Source: Spartobacteria bacterium
GTDB taxonomy: Bacteria; Verrucomicrobiota; Verrucomicrobiia; Chthoniobacterales; UBA10450
Length of the DNA stretch: 64,000 bases
Direction of reading: 5' to 3'
Assembly: GCA_003134765.1 (NCBI GenBank)
Contig: PLCM01000032.1
Location: forward strand, 62,001-126,000
Position 1 is the stretch's first letter. The number at the start of each line of letters is the position of its first letter. The notes under the pieces are model-generated. The model was given only the letters and a program-made list of their open reading frames with translations. It did not search any database and was not told the origin of the DNA. This document shows, in pieces, positions 24,833-33,909 of the stretch. Position numbers and translations under genes: made by a program.

Positions 24833-25516
24833 CTATTCTACGTGCGCCGAAGGCGTCGCGGCCGTCTGTCGCAGCAATGGTTGAAGCACACGCCAGACAT
24901 TCTCCGCCAGGACGCGCTGACCGGCGGCGTTCGGATGGACGCGGTCCCATTGATTGAGCGCGGGATTTCCGCCCACGCCTTCGAGGAGATAGGGAATCAA
25001 GGTCGCGTGATTTTTCTCCGCGAGCGGGGCGAAGATTCCGCCGAAAGCGGTGACATAATCGTCGGTTGAATAATCCGGGAGCTGCATCCCGGCGATGACG
25101 ATCGAGACGGCCGGATAACGACCGCGCACCTGGTCGATGATGGCCTGAAGATTCGTGCGGATTTGCTCGATGGGCGCGCCGCGGAAGGCATCGTTGATCC
25201 CAAGTTCGAGAATGAAGATGTCGATTTTCTTGTGAGCGCGCAGAATTCCCGGCAACCGGCCGAATCCGCCCGCGGTGGTGTCGCCGCTGGACCCAGCGTT
25301 TACGACATCGAATTGGTAACCCGCCTCCCGCATTTTCTCGGCAATGAGCGCGGGATACGCCTGTTTGCGCGAGAGTCCATAACCCGCCGTCAAACTATCG
25401 CCGAGCGCCACGATCGTGATCACATTGGAAGCATCGCGTTTCGCGGCGGGCCCGGTTTGCAGGGGAGTAAGGGAAAGGAGTGCGATCGATGCCACGGTGA
25501 CGAAACATCTCTTCAC
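24833..25516 (-). CDS. GDSL/SGNH arylesterase, TesA-like, exported
   Basis: The 227-residue hydrolase has a signal peptide (MKRCFVTVASIALLSLTPLQ) and the four SGNH blocks: IVALGDSLTAGYG (catalytic Ser), NAGSSGDTTAGG, ILELGINDAFRG (Asn) and WDRVHPNAAGQ (Asp/His). This matches TesA/ArE-type lysophospholipase/thioesterases acting in the periplasm on ester or thioester lipids. It is the first gene of a pair with the HMA protein. The 5' side is a gap of about 210 bases with a REP, leading to divergent gap. Confidence 0.9.
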   Translation of the reverse strand: MKRCFVTVASIALLSLTPLQTGPAAKRDASNVITIVALGDSLTAGYGLSRKQAYPALIAEKMREAGYQFDVVNAGSSGDTTAGGFGRLPGILRAHKKIDIFILELGINDAFRGAPIEQIRTNLQAIIDQVRGRYPAVSIVIAGMQLPDYSTDDYVTAFGGIFAPLAEKNHATLIPYLLEGVGGNPALNQWDRVHPNAAGQRVLAENVWRVLQPLLRQTAATPSAHVE

Positions 25517-25555
25517 GAAAACTCTTGGACGATGTCGACGCGTTTCCGTTCAATT

Positions 25556-25631
25556 TGTAGCCGCTTCGCTGTGCGAAGCGTAAGTGAAGCGACGCTTGCC
25601 GCCCAACGCCGCCCACAGGACGGCGGCTACA
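25556..25631. repeat. REP pair, family A variant
   Basis: GTAGCCGCTTCGC-TGT-GCGAAGCG at the left and a diverged CCGCCCACAGGACGGCGGCTAC at the right. It lies between the divergent esterase and gap genes. I see nothing else distinct in this gap of about 210 bases. Confidence 0.8.
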
Positions 25632-25730
25632 GGAAGAAAGCGCAACAGTTCATTTGCGTTCCCTATTCCCCACAATTAATAACTTACCCGCTCCGCAGGG
25701 GCGCATCAGTCACTTCAACCCACCTTTCCT

Positions 25731-26732
25731 ATGGCAACTTACGGTATCAACGGCTTCGGCAGAATCGGTCGCAACGTCTTGCGCGCAATGGAGCAGAGCG
25801 ACGTCAAACGGATCGCGGCGATCAACGATCTCACGGACACAGCTACCATTGCGCACTTGCTCAAGTGGGATTCGGTCCACGGAAAGTTCGATGGCGAGAT
25901 CGGCCACGATCCCGAAAACATCATCGTGCGCGGCCACAAGATTAGGCTCCTCAAGGAACGCGACCCGGGCAATTTGCCCTGGAAAGATCTCGGCGTGGAT
26001 GTCGTGCTGGAATCCACCGGTTTTTTCACGAGCCGGGACAAAGCGGAACTGCATCTGACCAGGGGCGGCGCGAAACGCGTCCTCATCAGCGCCCCGGCGA
26101 AAAATCCGGACGCGACCCTCTGTCTCGGGGTGAACGACGAAGTCTACGACGCCAGCAAGCATTTCATCATCTCCAACGCGAGCTGCACCACGAACTGCCT
26201 TGCCTCGATGGCAAAGGTGTTGCACGACAATTTCGGGATCGCGAACGGCTTCATGAGCACGATCCACAGCTACACGAACGACCAGAAAATCCTCGACTTT
26301 CCCCATGAAGATTTACGGCGCGCGCGGGCGGCGGCCGTCAGCATCATCCCGTCGAGCACCGGCGCCGCGAAAGCGATTGGCGAAGTGATCCCGGCGTTGA
26401 ACGGAAAACTGAATGGCGGCGCCTTTCGCGTCCCCACGCCAGACGGGTCCGTCACCGATTTCACCGCAATCCTCGAGAAAGACGCGACGGTCGAATCCAT
26501 CAACAACGCTTTCAAGGAGGCGGCCGCGAGCAAGCGTTACAAAGGCATTCTCGAGTACAGCGACGAACCCCTGGTCTCCATCGACATCGTCGGGAACCCG
26601 CACTCCTGCATTTTCGACAGCAAACTAACGATGACGCACGGCGGCAAGTTCGTGAAGATCGTCGGCTGGTACGACAACGAGTGGGGCTACAGCAACCGCT
26701 GCGTCCAAATGCTCGAGCTGCTGGGGAAATAA
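25731..26732 (+). CDS. gap: Glyceraldehyde-3-phosphate dehydrogenase, type I
   Basis: GAPDH oxidises glyceraldehyde 3-phosphate to 1,3-bisphosphoglycerate in glycolysis. The 333 residues include the NAD-binding ATYGINGFGRIGRNVLRA, the acidic end of strand 2 (INDLTD) fitting NAD rather than NADP, the catalytic SNASCTTNCLA, and the C-terminal WYDNEWGYSNRCVQML. Length is standard. It heads a glycolytic cluster with pgk and, further on, tpiA. A repeat-flanked cassette carrying a four-helix-bundle gene has come between gap and pgk. Confidence 0.98.
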   Translation: MATYGINGFGRIGRNVLRAMEQSDVKRIAAINDLTDTATIAHLLKWDSVHGKFDGEIGHDPENIIVRGHKIRLLKERDPGNLPWKDLGVDVVLESTGFFTSRDKAELHLTRGGAKRVLISAPAKNPDATLCLGVNDEVYDASKHFIISNASCTTNCLASMAKVLHDNFGIANGFMSTIHSYTNDQKILDFPHEDLRRARAAAVSIIPSSTGAAKAIGEVIPALNGKLNGGAFRVPTPDGSVTDFTAILEKDATVESINNAFKEAAASKRYKGILEYSDEPLVSIDIVGNPHSCIFDSKLTMTHGGKFVKIVGWYDNEWGYSNRCVQMLELLGK

Positions 26733-26734
26733 TT

Positions 26735-26772
26735 TACTCCTGCTCTTGATCATGATCCTGCTCATGATCTTT
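26735..26772. repeat. Left terminal repeat of the S23-like cassette (family K, inverted)
   Basis: TACTCCTGCTCTTGATCATG and following bases are, on the reverse strand, the same GAxCAx hexamer run seen at the right end (27163-27215). The repeat starts three bases after the gap stop codon. Confidence 0.72.
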
Positions 26773-26776
26773 CCCT

Positions 26777-27226
26777 ATGACCCCTCCATACTTCGATCAC
26801 GAGAAACTGGATGTTTACCGCAACTCAATCACCTTCTGCGCCTGGGTCGGTGAATTCCTGCCCTCAATTACAGCCAAAACATCTGCGAAGGATCAGCTCG
26901 ACCGGGCTTCGACCAGCATTCCGCTCAATATTGCCGAAGGGAATGGTAAGTTTTCTGTTAAGGATCGCGCCCGGTTTCTCGAAATGGCGCGGGGGTCAGC
27001 CCTTGAGTGCGCAGCATGTCTCGACGTGTTGGTGGCCAGGAAACTGGCGGCCGAGGAACAGGTAGCGGACGCGAAAAGCAAGTTGGCGACGATCGTTCGA
27101 ATGATGATCGGCTTGTTGAAACGATTTTCCGAGCGGGCTGATGTCCTCCGCGAGGAAGATGGAGACTACGGCTATCAGCAGGATCAAGAGCAAGATCAGG
27201 ATCAGGAGCAAGAAGGGAAGCAATGA
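26777..27226 (+). CDS. Four-helix bundle protein (S23 / TIGR02436, bAvd-like)
   Basis: The 149-residue protein matches the four-helix-bundle family first seen in 23S rRNA intervening sequences and related to the Avd accessory protein of diversity-generating retroelements. Signatures are FDHEKLDVYRNSITF, QLDRASTSIPLNIAEGNGKF and ARGSALECAACLDVL. No reverse transcriptase or variable repeat is nearby. The last 15 residues ([16 protein letters not shown]) are encoded by the right terminal repeat. The gene lies between gap and pgk, overlaps the pgk start by 4 bases (ATGA), and is enclosed by inverted repeats, so I read it as an inserted cassette. Its role is unknown; family members are thought to bind nucleic acid or partner proteins. 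Confidence 0.88.
   Translation: MTPPYFDHEKLDVYRNSITFCAWVGEFLPSITAKTSAKDQLDRASTSIPLNIAEGNGKFSVKDRARFLEMARGSALECAACLDVLVARKLAAEEQVADAKSKLATIVRMMIGLLKRFSERADVLREEDGDYGYQQDQEQDQDQEQEGKQ
27163..27215. repeat. Right terminal repeat of the S23-like cassette (family K)
   Basis: CAGCAGGATCAAGAGCAAGA and following bases form a GAxCAx hexamer run inverted relative to the left end. It encodes the Gln/Asp/Glu tail of the S23-like protein and stops 7 bases before the pgk start codon. Confidence 0.72.
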
Positions 27227-28434
27227 CCAAGCTCACCCTTCGCGAACTCGAAGTCCGCGGGCAGCGCGTGCTGGTGCGCGTCGACTTCAACGTGCCGACG
27301 GAAGAACGCGACGGGCAGATCGTCATCACGGATGACACCCGGATCCGGGAAAGCCTGCCGACTATCAATTATCTTCGTGAGGAGGGAGCAAAAGCGATCC
27401 TGATGGCCCACTTCGGGCGGCCCAAGGGAAAGCCGGTCGGGAAATATTCGCTCCGTCCGGTCGCCGATTATTTGCACACCCTGCTCGATCGCCCGGTCGC
27501 GTTCAGTCACGACACCATCGGGAACATCCCGGAAGAGATCATCGCTCATATGAACGAAGGCGACGTGACGCTTCTGGAGAACGTGCGATTTCATCCAGGC
27601 GAGGAGGCAAACGATCCGGTCTTCGCCGAGTCGCTCGCCGGGCTGGGCGATCTTTATGTGAACGACGCGTTTGGCGCGGCCCATCGCGCGCACGCCAGCA
27701 CGGCCGGCGTCCCCCGGTTCGTCAAGCAGGCGGCCATGGGTTTCCTGATGGAAAAGGAAATCCAATATCTGTCCCACGAGCTGGCCACGCCGGCGAAGCC
27801 ATTCCTCGTCATTCTCGGCGGATCGAAAGTCTCGGACAAGATCGGTGTCATCAAGGCGCTCATGGAAAAGGCCGACACGATTTTGATCGGCGGCGCGATG
27901 GCGAACACTTTTTGGAAAGCGCAGGGAGTGCCGATCGGCAGCAGCCGCGTCGAAGCAGACAAGCTCGATCTCGCGCGCGAAATTCTCGATCTCGCGAAGA
28001 AAAAAAAGGTCCGGTTCCTGTTGCCGGTGGACGCCGTGGAAACGCAAAAAGTGGAACCGGGTTCGCCGGGCCGAAACACCAGCCGCGTTTCGCTTGCGCA
28101 TGGGATCACCGACGGCTGGCAGGCGGTCGATATCGGGCACGCGACGATCAGCCTTTACGAAGACGAAATCGCCAGGGCGAAAACGATTTTGTGGAACGGG
28201 CCGGTAGGCGTTTTCGAAATACCGGCGTTCGCGACCGGAACGATTGCCATCGCGGAAGCGCTGGCACGCTCGAAAGCGACGACGATTATCGGTGGCGGCG
28301 ATTCGGTTACGGCGGTGAAGCAGGCCGGCCTGGCTGACAAAATGACCTTCATCTCGACGGGGGGTGGGGCGTCGCTCGAATTGCTCGAGGGGAAAGAATT
28401 GCCTGGCATCGCCGCGCTGAGTGATCGGTTATGA
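27223..28434 (+). CDS. pgk: Phosphoglycerate kinase
   Basis: PGK transfers phosphate from 1,3-bisphosphoglycerate to ADP. The 403 residues have the N-terminal substrate site ([22 protein letters not shown]), the linker region [11 protein letters not shown], and the nucleotide site [13 protein letters not shown] with [20 protein letters not shown] at the end. Its ATG overlaps the stop of the S23-like gene (ATGA), which suggests translational coupling to the inserted gene or re-use of the original start. It is the second glycolytic gene of the cluster. Confidence 0.98.
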   Translation: MTKLTLRELEVRGQRVLVRVDFNVPTEERDGQIVITDDTRIRESLPTINYLREEGAKAILMAHFGRPKGKPVGKYSLRPVADYLHTLLDRPVAFSHDTIGNIPEEIIAHMNEGDVTLLENVRFHPGEEANDPVFAESLAGLGDLYVNDAFGAAHRAHASTAGVPRFVKQAAMGFLMEKEIQYLSHELATPAKPFLVILGGSKVSDKIGVIKALMEKADTILIGGAMANTFWKAQGVPIGSSRVEADKLDLAREILDLAKKKKVRFLLPVDAVETQKVEPGSPGRNTSRVSLAHGITDGWQAVDIGHATISLYEDEIARAKTILWNGPVGVFEIPAFATGTIAIAEALARSKATTIIGGGDSVTAVKQAGLADKMTFISTGGGASLELLEGKELPGIAALSDRL

Positions 28435-28442
28435 CGAAATGA

Positions 28443-28530
28443 TGGTGGATCGAGCGCTCCGCCGCTCGATGACAAGATTGCCGGCAAAGCCGGGATTGGT
28501 AACATCGCGCGCGGAGTGCACGATCCACCA
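28443..28530. repeat. GTGG-headed palindromic element, family D
   Basis: GTGGATCGAGCG and CGCTCGAT form an inner hairpin, and CGATCCACC closes the element at the right. The next ATG (28531) follows the closing bases directly. A second copy lies at 46563-46648. Confidence 0.72.
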
Positions 28531-29556
28531 ATGAGCGTCCAGTTTCCCAAAAAGCTCGGCTATGTCGCGATCGCCCTCTTCGCATTCTTCGCGACAAGCG
28601 CTCTAATCCACTCGTTCCTGCCGCCGATAATCCCGAAAGGGATCGCGGCAAAGCTGAAATTCTTCTCGGAGCACAGGGACGAATTCGACACCGTCATCGT
28701 CGGCACCAGTCGGCTTTATTATTCGGCGTCCCCGGAAATTTTCGACGCGACCACGCGCGAGAACGGCCTGCCGACGCGCACCTTTAATTTCGGCATCGAC
28801 GGGATGCATCCGCCGGAAAATTTCTACGTGATCGAACAAATCCTGAAAACGAAACCGCGAAATCTGAAGTGGGTTTTGATCGAACTCGAAGACATCCAGA
28901 CGAAGTGGGACAATATCCTCGGGACCGAACGCGCGGTCTATTGGCACGACTGGGCTCGCACCTCGTTGACATTCAGGAAAGCGCTCAATCCGCGCGGCAA
29001 CGCGAACTGGTTCATCAAGCTGACCCGGCTCTGGCTCGCCCGACGCGATTTCATTTCGAACCTGATGCTGTTCGGAAAACAATTCGCCAACATCGGCCGC
29101 GCGACGGATTTCCTTCCGTCGGCGAATGCCGAACGCTTCGCAGACGCCGCCTCAGAGCTTGGGCCGCGCGGTGACGGTTATCGGATCGCGGGCGACGCGA
29201 TGTCGGCGGAGCGTGCGACGGGGTTCCAGAAGCGGCTGGCGCTGGAGGTTTCGAGGGCGACCCAGAAATATCTCGATCCCGCCACGGAGAGCGGCTATCG
29301 CAATGCGGCCGCGCAAATCAGGGCCGCGGGCGCGGCGCCGGTTTTCGTCGTTACCCCGATCATCTTTCAATCTACCTCGCGCTTCCGGCAATCCCCACCC
29401 CCCGCGCCGGTATTGGCCTTCAACGACGCGCGGAAATATCCGGATTTTTACGACGTGAAAGTTCGGATTGACGACGGGCACCTGACCCGTGAAGGCGCGG
29501 AGAATTTCGCTCGCGCGCTCGCGCGGGAATTTGGGCACCGCGCCCGCCAGCCATAG
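28531..29556 (+). CDS. Membrane-anchored SGNH-like protein, partner of MBOAT acyltransferase
   Basis: The 341-residue protein has one N-terminal helix ([22 protein letters not shown]) and a periplasmic part with SGNH-like marks: [11 protein letters not shown] (GxS) near the start and [14 protein letters not shown] (DxxH) near the end, as in DltD/AlgJ/AlgX-type proteins. No exact family is recognised. It ends 5 bases before an AlgI/DltB-type MBOAT gene, and such pairs usually carry out O-acylation of an exported glycan. The start at 28531 is chosen because the track start (28516) lies within the closing arm of a repeat. Confidence 0.7.
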   Translation: MSVQFPKKLGYVAIALFAFFATSALIHSFLPPIIPKGIAAKLKFFSEHRDEFDTVIVGTSRLYYSASPEIFDATTRENGLPTRTFNFGIDGMHPPENFYVIEQILKTKPRNLKWVLIELEDIQTKWDNILGTERAVYWHDWARTSLTFRKALNPRGNANWFIKLTRLWLARRDFISNLMLFGKQFANIGRATDFLPSANAERFADAASELGPRGDGYRIAGDAMSAERATGFQKRLALEVSRATQKYLDPATESGYRNAAAQIRAAGAAPVFVVTPIIFQSTSRFRQSPPPAPVLAFNDARKYPDFYDVKVRIDDGHLTREGAENFARALAREFGHRARQP

Positions 29557-29561
29557 CGCTC

Positions 29562-31016
29562 ATGCTTTTCGTCGAGTTTCGCTTCTTCTGGTTTTTCCTC
29601 GCGGTCTTCGCCGTTTACTGGTCGCTGCGCGACAACAGGACACGCAAACTCTGGCTGCTCGCCTGCAGCTACTTTTTCTACGCCGCCTGGAACTGGAAAT
29701 TTCTCTTCCTCATCATGGCGTCGAGCGCGCTCGACTACTTGGTCGGGATGATGCTGTCGCGGACCGAGAATCCGCGAACGCGGCGCGGCTGGCTGATCCT
29801 GAGCCTGTGCGCCAATCTCGGCACGATCGCGTTCTTCAAATATTACAACTTTTTCGTCACCTCCGCCGCCGCGCTTCTCGAGTGGCTCGGTTTGCCGGCG
29901 AGCCTGCATACCCTGAACATCGTCATTCCGGTTGGCGTGAGTTTTTACACGTTCCACTCGATGAGTTACACGATCGACGTTTATCGGAGGAAACTGAAGC
30001 CCGTCTCGAGCATTCTCGATCTCGCCTGCTTCATCGGGTTCTTTCCGCAGATGGTGGCCGGCCCGATCGTGCGCGCCTCCACGTTCCTGCCTCAGCTGCA
30101 AACCATCCGCCGGTTTGCCGACGTCGATGGCCGCGGCGCGCTGGTCCTTTTCCTCACGGGCTTCATCAAGAAGGCGTGCATCGCTGATGCGGTCGCGCCG
30201 TTTGTGGATCGCTATTTCGAGGCGCCGTGGAATTTCACGATGGCGAGCGCCTGGGTCGCCGTCCTCTTCTACGCGATCCAGATCTATTGCGATTTTTCCG
30301 GGTACACCGACATGGCGATCGCGACCGCGGGTTTGCTCGGCTACCAACTGCCGGTCAATTTTCGTTTCCCGTATTTCGCGAGCAACATTTCCGATTTCTG
30401 GCATCGCTGGCACATCAGTCTTTCGAGTTGGTTGCGCGATTATCTGTATATCCCGCTGGGCGGAAACCGCGGGCCGGCCTGGTTCGTTTATCGCAACATC
30501 ATGATCACGATGTTGCTCGGTGGTTTGTGGCATGGTGGGGCCTGGACCTTTGTGATCTGGGGCGGATTGCATGGTCTTGCGCTGGTTGTCCATCGCGAAT
30601 GGAATCGCCGCACGCATTCACGGCAAGATGTGCTTCCGTCCGCCGACGAGATGCAGAAACGTAATCGTCCGAAAAACCTGCGATCCGTCGCCGGCTGGCT
30701 AGCGTGGCTGTTCACGATCTACTGGGTTTGCGTGGCCTGGATTTTCTTCCGTGCGGTCGATCTGCCTCACGCCGCTCCGGCCCTGCGGAGTTTTCTGTTC
30801 TTGCCGGGCGGCGGCAGCCAGGACCTGGGCGCGTGGATGCTTGGGATTGTCGTCGCGCTCGCGTTTGTTCACTGGCTGAACTTCCGGGGAACTTTTTCAG
30901 AATGGTGGCGGCGTCTGCCCGCTTCCGCTTTCGCTGCCGGGTACGGTTGCGCGTTCGCCATCGTGCTCTTATTTATTCCCCCGCACTACGCGCCCTTCAT
31001 CTATTTCCAGTTTTGA
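29562..31016 (+). CDS. MBOAT family O-acyltransferase (AlgI/PatA/DltB-like)
   Basis: This 484-residue polytopic inner-membrane protein matches MBOAT acyltransferases that pass acyl groups across the membrane to alginate, peptidoglycan or other polymers. RFPYFASNISDFWHRWHISL, SSWLRDYLYIPLGGNR and the catalytic histidine region GGLWHGGAWTFVIWGGLHG are the family signatures. Length is normal. The paired SGNH-like protein is encoded just upstream. The target glycan cannot be told; no alginate genes are present. It sits inside the glycolytic cluster between pgk and tpiA. Confidence 0.92.
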   Translation: MLFVEFRFFWFFLAVFAVYWSLRDNRTRKLWLLACSYFFYAAWNWKFLFLIMASSALDYLVGMMLSRTENPRTRRGWLILSLCANLGTIAFFKYYNFFVTSAAALLEWLGLPASLHTLNIVIPVGVSFYTFHSMSYTIDVYRRKLKPVSSILDLACFIGFFPQMVAGPIVRASTFLPQLQTIRRFADVDGRGALVLFLTGFIKKACIADAVAPFVDRYFEAPWNFTMASAWVAVLFYAIQIYCDFSGYTDMAIATAGLLGYQLPVNFRFPYFASNISDFWHRWHISLSSWLRDYLYIPLGGNRGPAWFVYRNIMITMLLGGLWHGGAWTFVIWGGLHGLALVVHREWNRRTHSRQDVLPSADEMQKRNRPKNLRSVAGWLAWLFTIYWVCVAWIFFRAVDLPHAAPALRSFLFLPGGGSQDLGAWMLGIVVALAFVHWLNFRGTFSEWWRRLPASAFAAGYGCAFAIVLLFIPPHYAPFIYFQF

Positions 31017-31038
31017 GCCGAGCAATACAAAGTCCGTG

Positions 31039-31132
31039 GTCATTCCGAGCGAAGCGGAGCGCAGTCGAGGAATCCCGTTTTGTAAGCTTTAAGGTAACGC
31101 ATCGGGATTCCTCGACTGCGCTCGGAATGACA
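31039..31132. repeat. Inverted repeat family C (TCATTCCGAGCG variant)
   Basis: GTCATTCCGAGCGAAGCGGA pairs with GCGCTCGGAATGAC at the right, with GTCGAGGAATCCC and GGGATTCCTCGAC as inner arms. It lies between the MBOAT gene and tpiA. Confidence 0.85.
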
Positions 31133-31154
31133 TGCTGAGATAGCTTGAACTCTC

Positions 31155-31919
31155 ATGAGAAAAAAAATCGTCGCCGCGAATTGGAAGATGAACATGACCC
31201 AGGGGGAGGCGAGTGCCTTCGTCGGAACGTTTCTGCTGGAAATCGGCGAGTCGAGGGACGTCGAGGTTGTGCTCGTCCCGCCGTTCACCGCGATTGCCGC
31301 GGTCAACGCCGCGCTCGAGCACGCACAACACATCAAAGTCGGAGCGCAGAACATGCATTGGGAACGCTCGGGCGCGTTCACGGGTGAGATCAGCCCCGCG
31401 ATGTTGCGCGATCTTTTTGTGCGCTACGTCGTGCTCGGCCACAGTGAGCGCCGGACGCTTTTCGGTGAGACCGATGAGATCGTGAACCGCAAGGTGCGGG
31501 CGGCGCACGAAGCGATGCTGCGGCCGATCCTCTGCGTGGGCGAGAGTTTGGAGCAACGCGAACGCGGTGACGTGGAAAAAGTCTTGTCGACGCAACTCAG
31601 AGGCAGCCTTGCCGGTTTGAGCGCCAGGGAATTGCAGGAAACGGTGATCGCTTACGAGCCGGTCTGGGCGATCGGCACGGGCAAGACTGCGACGGCGGAG
31701 CAGGCGCAGGAAGCGCACGCTTTCATTCGTCAGGTGCTCGGCGAAATCTCGGAGGAAGCGACCGCCGACAAAATTCGGATTCAATACGGTGGTAGCGTGA
31801 AGCCGGACAACGCGCGAACGCTCATGTCGCAGCCTGATATTGATGGCGCGCTGGTCGGCGGGGCCAGCCTCGATCCGCGCAGTTTTGCGCTGATTGTGCA
31901 GGGGGCGGGGGAGAAGTAA
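31155..31919 (+). CDS. tpiA: Triosephosphate isomerase
   Basis: TPI interconverts dihydroxyacetone phosphate and glyceraldehyde 3-phosphate. The 254 residues include the catalytic lysine region VAANWKMNMTQGE, the histidine VLGHSERRTLFGE, the loop-6 glutamate AYEPVWAIGTGKTA, and the phosphate loops IQYGGSVKPDN and GALVGGASLDP. Length is standard. It is the third glycolytic gene of the cluster after gap and pgk, now separated from them by the SGNH/MBOAT pair and a family C repeat. Confidence 0.98.
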   Translation: MRKKIVAANWKMNMTQGEASAFVGTFLLEIGESRDVEVVLVPPFTAIAAVNAALEHAQHIKVGAQNMHWERSGAFTGEISPAMLRDLFVRYVVLGHSERRTLFGETDEIVNRKVRAAHEAMLRPILCVGESLEQRERGDVEKVLSTQLRGSLAGLSARELQETVIAYEPVWAIGTGKTATAEQAQEAHAFIRQVLGEISEEATADKIRIQYGGSVKPDNARTLMSQPDIDGALVGGASLDPRSFALIVQGAGEK

Positions 31920-31930
31920 CGCCCTACTGC

Positions 31931-32105
31931 CTGTCATCCCGAGGCTGGCGAAGCGCGCCGAGGGACCTCGCAGGCCTACAACAAGCGAAACAAAATTCGC
32001 TGTCGCGAGATGCGCAAAGCATGCCGTCGAACATGCTGGCTCTAAACTGTGTAACTCCAGAGCGATTGGGAGGTCCCTCGCCGTCTGCGCGGCTCGGGAT
32101 GACAT
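31931..32105. repeat. Inverted repeat family C, long form
   Basis: TGTCATCCCGAGGCTGGCGA opens the element and CGCGGCTCGGGATGACA closes it, with AGGGACCTCG and AGGTCCCTCG as inner arms and about 100 bases between. It fills the gap between convergent tpiA and the cyclophilin gene. Confidence 0.8.
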
Positions 32106-32110
32106 TCGCT

Positions 32111-33844
32111 TTACGGCAGCTGGTAAACTTCCACCGAGCCCACGCCGGTCCCGCCATTCGCCCCGTGAACAACCGCGGTATAAGCACCGGCCGCCAGCGT
32201 TTGCACGATAGCGGATTCTTTCGCGTTCGTGGGTGCCAGTCCGCTGTTTTGAATCTGCGTCTTCTGCGGGCTGTTCATCCAGTCGTCGTTCGAATCGACC
32301 AATGCTCCCTGGCTGTCGTGCAGCTCCAGCGTCGGATCGGCCAGCGCGTTTGAAACGCCGAAGCTTGTCAGCGAGGGTCCAATCGCCCGCACCAGAATCT
32401 GTTTCGACTGGGTGCCGCCGAGAATGAACCCGCCGATCAAGGCGTTTGGATCGGTTCCAACCTGGCCGCGAGTCGAAATGTTGAGCAAGGTTGAACCCGG
32501 CCCGCTATCGAGATCGTAAACTTCGACCACACCCAGGCCCGTCGTGTTGTTCACTCCGCGCATCACGGCGGTATAGGCCGCCGCCGAGGTGTCCGATGGC
32601 ACGGTGGTCAGGATCACAGACTCTTTAGGCGAACCGGGCGCGAGTCCAATATCGATCACGTCCTGCTTGTTCGCGGCGTCACCCCAATTGTCATTGGTCG
32701 CGATAGTGGCGCCACTGCTATCGTGCAATTCCAGGATGGGATCGGCCACGGCACCGCCGAGGCCGCTGGATGGTCCGATGGCGCGGACGGCAAGCCGTTT
32801 CGATACCGAGCCACGCATGATGAAGCCGGCGATGAGCGCGTTGTCGCCGGTGCCGACCTGCATGCGAGTCGAGAGATTAACCAATCGCCCGGGGGCGGCC
32901 GTTACGGTGACCGTAAATATTTGCGAGACAGTCCCGCCGTCGAAGTCGGTCGCGGTCACCGTGACGTGAGCGGTGCCGACGCTGTTTCCGGTGACGAGCA
33001 GTTTCGTGCCGCTCACGGCAACGCTCACGCTCGCGTTGTCGCTCGTCGCGGAGAAAGTCAGCGTAGAAATTTGGACGATGCCGGGGACGTTGACGAGATT
33101 CGCCACTTTGATGGGATTAGGCGACGTGTAATTGCGCAGCGGCAGCGAGTCGAACGGCGCGGCAAGGGCATAGCGTGGCACAGACGCGATCGTGTCGACG
33201 ACAGTCATCCCATTCCCAACGACCCGGCCGAAGACCGTGTAAGGGCCCGAGTTGTTAGAACGGAGGTCGAGATTATTTGGAGCGCCGCCGTTATCCGAGA
33301 GATTGATGAACCATTGGCTCGTGGCGCTGTTCGCGTCGCTGCCCACCTGCGCCATTGCAATTGTGCCGCGTTTGTTCGAGATGCCGGGTTCGTTTTGGAT
33401 CGCGGCAAAAGGGGCGACCTGCGTCGGTTTGGCGTTTTGTTTGGTGGAATCGGCCGGATCCACCGTGCCGATGAAGCCGCCGCCCTGGATCACGAACGCC
33501 GAGACGGATCGATGGATGAAGCTGGAGGCGGTCTGATTCGTGGTTGGATCGGGAAGGAAATAGCGGCCCTGATCCACATATTTTAGGAAATTCGCCACCG
33601 TGATCGGCTTTTGTTGACCGAAGAGCGCGATGTCGATGTTGCCGAACACGGTCGTCATGCGAACGGCGTTGCTCACATCCGGGTCGGAAAAATCCGGGGC
33701 TAGATCGATGGATTGCGCGGGAGCGCCGGCGTATTCAGTAAAGTCCGCGATTTGGTTGGTCACAACCGGCGGGACATTTTGGGCGATCGCGGAAAGCGTG
33801 AAGGCGCCGAGGGCGCCGGTGAGAAGAAGTCTGATCCGATTCAT
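32111..33844 (-). CDS. Exported cyclophilin-type peptidylprolyl isomerase with two C-terminal VRAIGPS repeats
   Basis: The 577-residue protein has a signal peptide (MNRIRLLLTGALGAFTLSAIAQ). A cyclophilin domain follows (about 60-250), with VFGNIDIALFGQQKPITVANF, VIQGGGF, GTIAMAQVGSDANSATSQWF and YTVFGRVVGNG. A short Ig-like segment comes next, then two about 120-residue repeats (LVNLSTRMQVGTGDNALIAG / LLNISTRGQVGTDPNALIGG, each with VRAIGPS, ELHDS and VEVYDL/VEVYQL). I know this repeat from many exported proteins of Verrucomicrobiota, where its function is undefined. It probably assists folding of secreted proteins in the periplasm or outside. Confidence 0.88.
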   Translation of the reverse strand: MNRIRLLLTGALGAFTLSAIAQNVPPVVTNQIADFTEYAGAPAQSIDLAPDFSDPDVSNAVRMTTVFGNIDIALFGQQKPITVANFLKYVDQGRYFLPDPTTNQTASSFIHRSVSAFVIQGGGFIGTVDPADSTKQNAKPTQVAPFAAIQNEPGISNKRGTIAMAQVGSDANSATSQWFINLSDNGGAPNNLDLRSNNSGPYTVFGRVVGNGMTVVDTIASVPRYALAAPFDSLPLRNYTSPNPIKVANLVNVPGIVQISTLTFSATSDNASVSVAVSGTKLLVTGNSVGTAHVTVTATDFDGGTVSQIFTVTVTAAPGRLVNLSTRMQVGTGDNALIAGFIMRGSVSKRLAVRAIGPSSGLGGAVADPILELHDSSGATIATNDNWGDAANKQDVIDIGLAPGSPKESVILTTVPSDTSAAAYTAVMRGVNNTTGLGVVEVYDLDSGPGSTLLNISTRGQVGTDPNALIGGFILGGTQSKQILVRAIGPSLTSFGVSNALADPTLELHDSQGALVDSNDDWMNSPQKTQIQNSGLAPTNAKESAIVQTLAAGAYTAVVHGANGGTGVGSVEVYQLP

Positions 33845-33909
33845 GGAAGGACATTTTTACTCCATTTGGTGAAAACGCGCCAGTGAGTTCGGATGGCCGC
33901 TTTTTCACC

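Noticed and set aside
26777-27226. S23/bAvd-like gene considered as part of a diversity-generating retroelement
   Set aside because: No reverse transcriptase, template repeat or variable target gene is found nearby. The flanking repeats point to a separate cassette instead.
29448-30617. 389-codon minus-strand ORF opposite the MBOAT gene
   Set aside because: It is a shadow of a membrane protein gene; antisense of hydrophobic codons gives the Glu/Arg-rich product seen.
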